Positions 1 to 6,461 of a stretch of DNA of 9,230 bases are shown here, in pieces. A program made the translations under genes and the position numbers. Under the pieces are notes generated by a model, which was given only the letters and a program-made list of their open reading frames with translations, did no database searches and was not told where the DNA came from. This DNA comes from Candidatus Absconditabacterales bacterium. GTDB lineage: Bacteria; Patescibacteriota; Gracilibacteria; Absconditabacterales; Absconditicoccaceae. Where the stretch lies: contig JALOAF010000031.1 in the NCBI GenBank assembly GCA_023228925.1, positions 1 through 9,230 of the forward strand, written 5' to 3'. Each line of letters opens with the position of its first letter. Position 1 is the first letter of the stretch.

Positions 1-11
1 TTTCATGAATT

Positions 12-88
12 GTTTACACTTTTTCATCTAAATATTGGATAATAATAAAGAGGGATACCCTTTATTATATCTTTTTTAATGTGTAAAC
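12..88. repeat. 77-bp imperfect palindromic element with internal terminator-like hairpin
   Basis: The outer arms GTTTACAC (12-19) and GTGTAAAC (81-88) are a perfect 8-bp inverted repeat. Nested inside is a hairpin: ATAATAAA (42-49) pairs with TTTATTAT (61-68) and GGG (52-54) with CCC (58-60), leaving a 2-base bulge and a 3-base loop. A run of six T follows at 72-77, so on the + strand the core looks like an intrinsic terminator. The element lies immediately 5' of the cas10 remnant and supplies a stop codon in that gene's upstream frame. It could be a terminator of an upstream unit or a small palindromic mobile element. The sequence cannot decide between these, because the window starts 11 bases before it. 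Confidence 0.5.
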
Positions 89-107
89 CTAATTGCTGCA
101 ATAGTAA

Positions 108-962
108 TATGATGATCTATGAAATATATTTACAAATTGATTACAGGAAGAAAATTACGAAAAAAACTATAAAGAACTTTCAAAAATATTAGATGATTTT
201 TGGAACCACACACTATTTGAGCTAATCAAAGACAAAAACATTTATATTGTGTATGCTTGATGAGATGATTTTTTGGCAATAGGAAGATGGAATGAAATTA
301 TAAGGTTTTATAATCTGTTAAAAGAAAAATTTAATGACAAAATAAACAAAAACCAAAATTTAAGAAAAATCTTAAACAATTCTATATCAAACATAACATT
401 TTCTTGAGCGATTAATTTATTTTGAATACATGACACTTTTTTTTCTGTTGTTAAACAAACCGATATATTGTTGAAAGAAGCAAAAGATATAGATGGTAAA
501 AATCAAACAAATATTTTTTGACAAAATATTTCTAATAATGATTTTGATAAACTTTTAATAGAATCAAAATTATTCAAAGAAAAATTTTTAATAGAAGATG
601 AGTCGTGAAGATCTGCTATTAGCATATCTACATTAAGATTTTTATTGTGAATAGCTAGAAAAATTATATTAGAGGATAAAAACAATAAGGAAAATTTATT
701 AAGTTATACAATGTGGAGAGCTGAACTTTTTTATCACTTATCAAGAAATTATAAAACAAAAGATTGAAGTAATATCAAAGATATTTTTAGAAAATATATT
801 GACGGAATGTTGTTGGAAAATGAAAGTCAAGATTTTCAAAGCTTAGCCGGAAATGATGATTTATTTAACAAACAAAACTTAAAAGATATATGAGCAAAGC
901 TCGTAGTTATGATGATATATCTCTTATATCAAGAAAGAGATAAAAAAACAGAAAACAAATAA
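108..962 (+). pseudogene. Cas10/Csm1-like C-terminal part, 5'-broken (type III CRISPR large subunit)
   Basis: With TGA read as glycine, 284 codons are open to TAA at 960. About residue 48 begins the signature VYAGGDD, followed by FLAIGRWNEII, which is the cyclase-palm motif of Csm1-type Cas10 (normally it makes cyclic oligoadenylate from ATP). Before it, DDLGNIFTNGL resembles the DVDNLG-IF-GL segment of palm 2. After it, NITFSGAI, an AK-x4-GKN segment and an IFG match the usual tail of the palm, and a helical C-terminal domain follows with an LFYHLSRNY stretch. Absent are the HD nuclease domain, the first palm and the zinc region. The frame is closed upstream by stops at 84, 90, 102 and 105 and has no ATG at its 5' end. 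The adjacent frame (92-106) reads IAAIV, which would fit just before DDLG, so a one-base frameshift near 104-108 is likely. No other cas gene or CRISPR array is visible. The family call is firm; loss of function is inferred. Confidence 0.75.
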
Positions 963-976
963 TAATTTTTTATTTT

Positions 977-1006
977 TTTACAAACTATTGTAATGAAAAG
1001 TAATAT
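977..1006 (+). promoter_or_regulatory. possible promoter for the restriction-modification operon
   Basis: A TTTACA box (977-982) and a TAATAT box (1001-1006) are 18 bases apart, in the 71-base gap between the cas10 remnant and the endonuclease start at 1034. In DNA this AT-rich such matches arise easily by chance, so this is only a candidate. No Shine-Dalgarno sequence precedes the ATG. Confidence 0.25.
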
Positions 1007-1033
1007 AAAATTTTATTTATTAAATTTAGACTA

Positions 1034-1852
1034 ATGAACAAAGAAAAATTTAAAAATATACTAGATGAATTCTTAGAACAACTTGATGATTATGTATCAA
1101 CAAATGACAATCAATGGAAAATAAAATGATTTATAGATAATTTATTAAATGTTTATACTATTTCATCTGATACAAAAATAATTTCAAAAATATTAGAAAT
1201 TCATTTGTTTCCTCTTTTTTTAGATTTTGCAAATAAGAATTGATTTGAATTAGTTCCAGCACAAGAACAAAATTGGTATCCCGATATTTCATTAGTTCTT
1301 AAATCTGATCCAACTATTAGATTTGCAATAGACCTAAAAACAACGTACAGAACTTGAGAAAACAAATGTAATTGATTTACACTTTGATCTCATTGAGAAT
1401 ATTTTATAAATAGAACTAGTGAAAAAAATATCCAGTTTCCTTACTGAAGCTATAAATGACATTACTGTCTTTGAATCATATATGATAAATCTGAAGTAAA
1501 AATAGATGAAACAGAAATTTTTACTATTGATGATATAAAAAACATAAAATCGGTAATCTCTAATTTCACCTTTTTTGCTCAAGAAAAATGGAAAATAGCA
1601 TCAGATAGATGATGAAGTTGAAATACGGCTAATATTTGAAGCATAAATGAAATTGATAAAATAATATTATGAGAATGAGTATTTATATATCTTTGAGAAG
1701 AAATGTTTGATGAATATTGGATGAATCAGTGAAAAATGATTGTTAGAAATCCAAAATGATGAACAAAAAAACTAACAAAAGTAGAAGAATTTCTCGAACA
1801 TAAAAATATGGACACATCTTTAATTAACAAACCAAAATTTCAATGAAAATAA
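1034..1852 (+). CDS. EcoRV-like type II restriction endonuclease, predicted specificity GATATC
   Basis: The 272-aa product aligns along its length with R.EcoRV (about 245 aa), a homodimeric enzyme that cuts GAT^ATC to blunt ends with Mg2+. The catalytic centre is visible: YPD with D84, then D100-x-K102 in AIDLKTTY. The 16-residue step from D84 to D100 equals that of EcoRV D74 to D90/K92. E55 matches EcoRV E45. FTLG (115-118) and KNIQFPYGSY (131-140) follow the EcoRV order. The block KWKIASDRGGSGNTANIGSI (185-204) corresponds to the EcoRV recognition loop GSGNTTNIGS, so the GATATC target is probably kept. All 20 glycines are TGA by hand count, including three in the recognition loop; under the standard code the protein would end after residue 31. 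The ATG at 1034 is the first in frame and gives the EcoRV-like N-terminus. The last 10 bases overlap the methyltransferase start, implying co-transcription and coupling. Confidence 0.93.
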
Positions 1853-2748
1853 TCGTACCACCAATCAAAATTCAATGAATAAAAACTAAACTTGTAGAAT
1901 TTATAATTTCCTATGTTGATTTTAATATTGATTGAAAGTGGATTGAACCATTTATGTGAAGTGGTGTTGTATGATTTAATTTCGCTCCCAAAAATGCTCT
2001 TTTTTGCGACACAAATCCACATACAATTAAATTATATCAATGGCTCAATGAATGAAAAATAGATCATTTTGATGTTAAGAATCATCTTGAAAAAGAATGA
2101 AAGATATTATCTGAAAAATGAGTAGAACATTATAACCATATTAGAGAAAGATTTAACCAAGATTGAAATCCATTAGATTTTATATTCATAAATCGTTCAT
2201 GCTTTAACTGAATGATTAGATTTAATCGTAAATGATGATTTAATGTTCCATTTTGTAAGAAACCAGATAGGTTCGCTCAGTCTTACGTAACTAAAATTAC
2301 TAATCAGGTAAAGAATATACAATCTTTAATGAAACAAAATAACTGGGAATTTAGGTGTCAGGATTTTAGAGAAACCATAAAAAATGCTAGTAAAGATGAT
2401 TTAATATATTGTGATCCTCCATATATATGAAGACATGTAGATTATTTTGATTCATGGAATGAACAAGATGAATTTGATCTACATAAATTATTAACAACAT
2501 TTTGATGAAAATTTGTTATGTCTACTTGGCATAGCAATGATTATCGTTCAAATGAATACTTAAATACTTTATGGAATGACTGCATAATAAAAACAACAGA
2601 ACATTTCTATCATATTTGATGAAAGGAAAAGAATAGAAATCCTGTAACAGAGGCAATTATTATGAATTATAAAAAAGAACATATCTGTGAAAAAAATGAT
2701 AAAACAATAAAAAAAAATATATTACAAAATAAACTTATTCATGTATAA
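1843..2748 (+). CDS. DNA adenine (N6) methyltransferase, Dam/D12 class, partner of the EcoRV-like enzyme
   Basis: The 301-aa product has the order of the alpha (D12/Dam) class. A motif X-like PPIKIQGIKTKL lies at residues 6-17. The SAM-binding motif I, EPFMGSG, is at 35-41. A family-typical FINRSCFNGMIRFN segment is at 115-128. The catalytic motif IV, DPPY, is at 191-194, and STWHSNDY follows at 227-234. M.EcoRV belongs to this class and methylates the first adenine of GATATC, protecting host DNA; I infer the same target from the neighbouring nuclease. By hand count 16 of 17 glycines are TGA, including one in motif I. The gene begins inside the 3' end of the endonuclease gene, so it is translated second from the same message. 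No control (C) protein gene is seen. The last 25 residues, lysine- and asparagine-rich, lie beyond the conserved core. Confidence 0.92.
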
Positions 2749-2866
2749 TTTGGCTCTATCGAGCAACCACCCCTAAATACTTCGTAAAAAAAAGTTTCTT
2801 AGAATACGGATACAGATTGGTTTGTTTATAAAAGTATGAATTCGAACAACGGAAACAAAAGGAGAT
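2749..2866 (+). other. gap upstream of the small helical protein; start region unclear
   Basis: The 118 bases after the methyltransferase contain a small stem GCTC-TATC-GAGC (2753-2764) without a T tract. The frame of the next gene stays open back to 2777 but has only TTG starts (2822, 2867). An ATG at 2836 lies one base out of frame and reads 14 codons to TAA. AAGGAG at 2859-2864 is the best Shine-Dalgarno-like sequence in the window. It sits only 2 bases before the TTG at 2867, an unusual spacing. Confidence 0.4.
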
Positions 2867-3115
2867 TTGCAAGAAATTAACAAATCAATCAAAGGCATAA
2901 ACAAAATAATAAGAGAAAACAACAATACTATTAAAAAATATGGAAATGAGCTGAGTTTTAAAATGATAGAAAAACTCAAAAAACAAAACAAAATTGCAAA
3001 AAAAACTATTCAAGAAGCAAAAGAATTAAAGGAAAATCTAAGAGATTTTGTAGAAGATTTGCATGACGAATTGGCTGAGTATTTTGTAAAACCATTAGCA
3101 AGCAAAAACAAATAA
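2867..3115 (+). CDS. small charged helical protein of unknown function, probable partner of the downstream nuclease
   Basis: This 82-residue product is rich in Lys, Glu, Asn and Ile, with repeated IxxIxK-type spacing (INKSIKGINKIIREN, then LKKQNKIAKKTIQEAKELKE). It predicts as a long helix or coiled coil with no membrane segment. The acidic tail FVEDLHDELAEYF precedes a basic end. It matches no family I recognise. The TTG start is uncertain: the frame is open upstream, and the AAGGAG at 2859-2864 is oddly close. A start at TTG 2822 would add 15 residues, and a one-base frameshift from ATG 2836 is also possible. It ends 25 bases before the next gene on the same strand, suggesting a two-gene unit. 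Unlike its neighbours it has no TGA codon, using GGC and GGA for its two glycines. A role as antitoxin, inhibitor or accessory subunit is a guess from context only. Confidence 0.6.
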   Translation: MQEINKSIKGINKIIRENNNTIKKYGNELSFKMIEKLKKQNKIAKKTIQEAKELKENLRDFVEDLHDELAEYFVKPLASKNK

Positions 3116-3140
3116 GTGTTGTTTTATTCTTAATTATATT

Positions 3141-4163
3141 ATGATGATAAACATTTTTGAAAGAAACAGGTCTTTAGCAAGCAAAGCTTTTGACAATCCT
3201 TATCCTTTTGAAGAAATAAAAAATTTGGAGAATTTTTGGCCTTGGACTATGTCTATTGCTGGTCTGATAAAATGGCTTTCTTGGGAAACCGACAATATTT
3301 TGGGGATTAGTAAAACAAAACTTATCAAACAAGCTATAGAATTTTGATTTGAATGAAAAAAAGACTGAAAAACACTAGAGGAACTTTATGGAAAAATTGT
3401 TGAACAATTTTATATCAATGATCAAAAAAAAAGTGGTTTGATAGAAGCCATTGAAGCACAAAGGAAATTGAGATATTTTTCAGAAGATTATTTGAATAAA
3501 GAATTTGATACTTTTATGAGCCTGTTGCCATCAGAAGTAATAAATAATATTTTGAACACAATTTCATGAACAAAAATAAAACTAGAAAATAGTGAACGAA
3601 ACTATTTTGGTAATTCTGATGATTTTACATTTTCTACCAAAACTGCTTCTATAATGCAAATAGATGGACTCTTGTACAATAAAAAACTCAAAACTGTGGT
3701 TGGAGTAGAGTTGAAAATAGATGCAGAATTTGTTAAATCTAAAGATAGCAAACATATAGAACAAGTTGTAAAATATTGTAATCTATTTGATACTCTATTA
3801 CAAAATGAACAAATGCTTGCTGAAAACTTTAAAATATTAGTTATTGCAAGGAAAAAATATGATACAAATGATTTGATCAAAGAATCAAGAAGTTTATTAA
3901 AAAATCCAGAATATATTAAAAAACTAAATAGATTATGAAAATGAAAAGCAGATAGAATCGAAAAAATATTAAATAAAATAAAAATTGATAGTATTATCTG
4001 GCAAGATTTTGCAGAAATATTGGAAAAAAATAAAGAAATTTATTGAGACAATAGTATTTTTGGAGAAACTTATCACAAATTGATTGATGGATTTTTAACT
4101 TCTTTATCAAAAAAAGTTAGTAAAAAAAGTTGAGATTTTATATACAAAGCAAGAAAAAAGTAA
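3141..4163 (+). CDS. uncharacterised protein with PD-(D/E)xK / RecB-like nuclease signature
   Basis: The 340-aa frame has 8 in-frame TGAs (hand count) and ends in TAA. The central region carries QIDGLL with D175, a predicted beta strand VVGVELK with E190-x-K192, and Q208-x3-Y212 in the next helix. The D-x14-ExK arrangement plus QxxxY is the catalytic signature of PD-(D/E)xK nucleases of the RecB/Cas4-like type, which cut DNA with Mg2+. The N-terminal 140 residues (a Trp-rich FWPWTMSIAGLIKWLSW near 32-48, then helical) and the helical C-terminal 100 residues match nothing I recognise and may bind target or partner. It follows the small helical protein by 25 bases and a type II restriction system, so a defence role is plausible but inferred. 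Of two adjacent ATGs the first is given; no Shine-Dalgarno is seen. A strong terminator follows. The nuclease fold is fairly convincing; its substrate is unknown. Confidence 0.75.
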
Positions 4164-4201
4164 GTTTTTATTTTATAAATGGTGGAAAGATTTTGCAATA
4201 A

Positions 4202-4240
4202 AAAAAACTCCTAAAATTTTGAAAATTTTGGGAGTTTTTT
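4202..4240. terminator. bidirectional intrinsic terminator
   Basis: The arms 4202-4218 and 4224-4240 pair almost perfectly (core CTCC/GGAG with one T-G pair, extended by AAAATT/AATTTT). The stem is flanked by an A run on the left and a T run on the right, so it works on both strands. It lies between the convergent nuclease gene (ends 4163) and peroxiredoxin gene (ends 4255). Confidence 0.88.
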
Positions 4241-4254
4241 GGGGAATAATAGAT

Positions 4255-4908
4255 TTATTTGTTTGGATTTTCTTCTGTACAAATATACCAATCTTTATTT
4301 TCATATTTTTGAGGATTTGCAATAGCATCTTCCATTGTACTTGCAGGAGGAACTATCACTTTATCTCCAAAAATTGGGTTGTTTGGTCGATTTTCTGGAG
4401 TTGCTCTTTTGTATTTAGCTGTAGTCTGTAATGACTTTACCAATCTCAAAACTTCTGCTACACTTCTTCCATTTGAAAGTGGATAGTACATGATAGCTGA
4501 AATTTTTCCTTCAGGATTGATCACAAATACTGCTCTAACTGTAGCCGAATCATCAGCACTTGGATGCAACATTCCATATAAGTGAGCAATTTGAGATCCT
4601 GCTAACAATGGAAATTCTACTTTTACTCCAAAGTTTTTTTCGATATTTCTAAGCCATTCTATATGTCATTGTATTCCATCTACTGAATATCCCAACAACT
4701 CTGTATTGATAGCTTTGAAATCTTGGTAAGCATTTTGAAAGCCTATAAATTCTGTGGTACATACAGGAGTAAAATCTGCTGGATGTGAGAATAAAACTAC
4801 TCGCTTTCCTTTGTAATCTTCAGGAAAGTTGATTGGTCAAGCTGTAGATTGAGCTTTGAATGCTGGAGCCATCTCTCCAATTAAAGGTAATGTTCTTTGA
4901 TTTTCCAT
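4255..4908 (-). CDS. peroxiredoxin, Prx6/AhpC-TSA family
   Basis: The 217-aa product is a thiol peroxidase reducing H2O2 and organic peroxides in the cytosol. The peroxidatic site is PADFTPVC at residues 43-50, with Cys50 in the PxxxT/SxxC motif. The conserved arginine is in the [13 protein letters not shown] strand region (ATVRAVFVI). The long C-terminal extension (about residues 165-217, with PENRPNN and an ending DWYICTEEN) is typical of the Prx6 subfamily. Cys210 near the end may act as a resolving cysteine, as in archaeal 2-Cys members. Only two of 13 glycines are TGA (G24 and one near residue 81), and they split the gene under the standard code. ATG at 4908 gives the usual short N-terminus ([11 protein letters not shown]). 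It is monocistronic, convergent with the nuclease gene across a shared terminator. Two inverted repeats lie just upstream. Confidence 0.93.
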
Positions 4909-4933
4909 AATATCAATATTTATCTAATAAAAT

Positions 4934-4968
4934 TTCTCTTAATGAGAATTGTTCTTGTATTGAACAAT
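4934..4968 (-). promoter_or_regulatory. two adjacent inverted repeats upstream of peroxiredoxin, candidate operator
   Basis: TTCTC-ttaat-GAGAA (4934-4948) abuts ATTGTTC-ttgtatt-GAACAAT (4948-4968), a perfect 7-bp inverted repeat. They lie 25-60 bases before the peroxiredoxin ATG, where a promoter or operator is expected. On the gene strand the first reads TTCTCATTAAGAGAA, a 7-1-7 layout like that of Fur/PerR-type boxes though not their consensus. The regulator is not identified, and chance is possible in such AT-rich DNA. Confidence 0.35.
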
Positions 4969-5107
4969 ATTCTTATAATAGTTTTGAAACCTATTTCAAT
5001 AGAAAATCTTATCTTTTTGTAATATCAATTGACAATTAGTGATTTGTTATTGCAAATTCCTGTTGTTTTGAAGTGCTATTGACACAGCACTGTCATTTTG
5101 AATAGTT
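4969..5107. other. intergenic stretch without a gene
   Basis: No supported coding frame on either strand. It contains a short hairpin, AGTGCT/AGCACT (5072-5091). Near its right edge is TGAATAGTTTGT (5099-5110), a 12-base string that recurs in the tandem repeats at 5994-6031. Confidence 0.4.
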
Positions 5108-5245
5108 TGTCATTCTGAGCAAAGCGAAGAATCCATCTACTGTCGTTTCGCTTGCCTCGAAAAGACTTCGATGGATTGTTCTAAATGCGAGAAATCCCCT
5201 ATAATGCTTTTAGATCTCTCGCAACAATAACGATTCGAGATGACA
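5108..5245. repeat. REP-like two-hairpin palindromic element
   Basis: The element starts TGTCATTCTGAGC (5108) and ends CGAGATGACA (5245), so its termini are inverted TGTCAT/ATGACA. Inside, GAAGAATCCATC (5126-5137) pairs with GATGGATTGTTC (5170-5181, 11 of 12). TGCGAGA (5186-5192) pairs with TCTCGCA (5217-5223). It is richer in G and C than its surroundings. The string GTCATTCTGAGC-AAGCGAAGAATCC is of the dispersed REP-like type seen in many bacterial genomes, so this is most likely one copy of a multicopy intergenic element. Confidence 0.7.
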
Positions 5246-5280
5246 TAAGAAATAATATTATTTCGAAATAATGAATTTAA

Positions 5281-5306
5281 TAAAAAAAACCTGCTAAATG
5301 CAAGTT
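5281..5306 (-). terminator. reverse-strand intrinsic terminator
   Basis: On the reverse strand AACTTGC pairs with GCAGGTT (5306-5300 with 5294-5288, one G-T pair) around a 5-base loop, followed directly by a run of eight T. It implies a leftward transcript from the region to its right, where no intact gene is visible. Confidence 0.6.
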
Positions 5307-5566
5307 TTAAAGGTAAAGGAAGAAGAATCGATAAACAAATAATAATTTGTGGTCTAATCTAGAAATAGACCAAAGCCTAAGTACTAGATAGATATTCTAC
5401 AAAGTTTGTATGGTTAATAAATAAATTCGGCCAATTTTTTATTTTTGTTTTTGTACAAACTATATATTTATAAATATATAAATGTAGAATTAGGTTCTAT
5501 TAGTGCTCCTCTGCTTGAGTTTAGAATGTCATCTAGATTTTGCTATACAAACTAAATTGGCCTAAA
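5307..5566 (-). other. gene-poor stretch with hairpins; possible small RNA or decayed gene on the reverse strand
   Basis: It contains a hairpin GGTCTA/TAGACC (5353-5374) and two copies of GGCCAATTT in opposite orientation (5429 and 5554 areas). AGTTTGTA or its complement occurs three times (about 5404, 5452, 5543). Read leftward, fragments such as NLDDILNSSRGALIEPN are open but are interrupted by stops even with TGA as glycine. Together with the terminator at 5281-5306 this suggests either a leftward non-coding RNA or an old broken gene. I recognise no RNA family. Confidence 0.25.
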
Positions 5567-5722
5567 TTAATCTGTATAATCAATTACTTTTGAGGGTAAT
5601 TGCTCTATATCTATGACTTCTAAAGCTTTTTGTTTTACTCTTGCGGAATAAAATTGAAGATTTTTGAAGTGGTGTAGATACAAATAAACAAAACCATAGC
5701 AATGTCATTCTAAGCTAAATTT
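5567..5722 (-). pseudogene. possible relic of an unknown reverse-strand gene
   Basis: A leftward frame of 51 sense codons, one TGA read as glycine, ends in TAA at 5567 and is closed upstream by TAG at 5725. It reads with protein-like composition (FVYLYLHHFKNLQFYSARV, then KQKALEVIDIEQLPSK). It has no ATG and no recognised family. It may be the 3' end of a decayed gene, or chance. Confidence 0.25.
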
Positions 5723-5766
5723 CTATAAAATTTTTATTCAAAATAATATAGAGAACTTAGTTGTAT

Positions 5767-5907
5767 ATGAATTATAAACTATTTTAATTTCTGTTCAGGA
5801 AACTAAAGAGATTAAAACTCAAATACAATACCCAAGTAGAAGAAAATCAACTATGAACCAACTTTTGAAAAAACAATATTATTGAAGATTCAAAAGTTAA
5901 TTATTAA
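5767..5907 (+). pseudogene. possible broken small gene with an in-frame TAA
   Basis: ATG at 5767 begins a frame that reads MNYKLF, meets TAA at 5785, then stays open for 39 codons (FLFRKLKRLKLKYNTQV, ENQLGTNFGKNN and so on) to TAA at 5905. Its two TGAs fall where glycine is plausible. No family is recognised and no ribosome site is seen. It could be a decayed gene or a chance open stretch. Confidence 0.2.
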
Positions 5908-5993
5908 ATGTGTATGACCTTCTTCCTTAAGATAGTACAAGATGTTTTGAATAGAGATTAGATGACTCATTGAACAATTACTAATCAAATCAG

Positions 5994-6126
5994 TGAATAG
6001 TTTGTACTCAAATGAATAGTTTGTACTCAAATGAATAGTTCGTACTCAAATGAATAGTTCGTACTCAAATGAATAGTTCGTACTCAAATGAATAGTTCGT
6101 ACTCAAATGAATAGTTCGTACTCAAA
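5994..6126. repeat. seven tandem 19-bp repeats
   Basis: The unit TGAATAGTTCGTACTCAAA is repeated seven times head to tail without gaps. The first two copies (5994-6012, 6013-6031) carry T where the other five carry C at position 10; I see no other differences. The period is not a multiple of three, so it is not a coding repeat. A degenerate TACTCAA occurs once more just downstream (about 6140). The array lies in gene-free DNA about 335 bases before the glycyl-tRNA synthetase gene. It could be a minisatellite or an iteron-like set of protein sites. Confidence 0.95.
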
Positions 6127-6461
6127 TCATCAAATAATTTTACTCAACTCATTTGTACAATTCTATTATACACAAAAATATTCGATTTGTCAAATTTTTG
6201 AGGACTTTTTTTATATAATTACAAAATCCCAGTTTTGAACTGTTGTATTTTATGGCATTTTTCTTGTTTTTTGGTCAAAAAAACGATATTTTTGAAAAAA
6301 AAACTAAGATTTATGAAAAAATATTCTTTTTATTGCTCTTTTTTATTAAAATTAGTTTTAAAATACTTCAACTTGCAAAAAATAGAGTTTTATTTATAGA
6401 ATAGATGACAAAATATTTATTGAATATGAATAAATAATTTTTTATTTTTATATTAGAAAAA
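6127..6461. other. AT-rich leader region before glycyl-tRNA synthetase; no confident gene
   Basis: Long A and T runs dominate. A 50-codon frame (6252-6404) with a hydrophobic middle exists but shows no start signal or conservation that I can see. No riboswitch, T-box or terminator is recognised. No Shine-Dalgarno precedes the ATG at 6462; TTGAAT (6420-6425) is a weak -35 candidate. Confidence 0.4.

Noticed and set aside
503..685. Reverse-strand open frames inside cas10, the restriction genes and the nuclease gene
   Set aside because: They are shadows of the + strand genes once TGA is read as glycine, and encode Phe/Ile/Ser-rich non-protein-like sequence.
2836..2880. ATG-started 14-codon leader peptide before the small helical protein
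   Set aside because: Too short to support, and no attenuator structure follows it.
5404..5562. Large nested RNA stem from AGTTTGTA and GGCCAATTT repeats
   Set aside because: The arms occur in crossing, not nested, order, so they do not form one simple stem. They are kept only as repeats.
5994..6126. CRISPR array
   Set aside because: The 19-bp units are contiguous with no spacers, so this is a simple tandem repeat.
6252..6404. Possible 50-codon hydrophobic protein
   Set aside because: It lies in T- and A-rich DNA where hydrophobic and Lys-rich frames arise by chance. No start signal or recognisable family.
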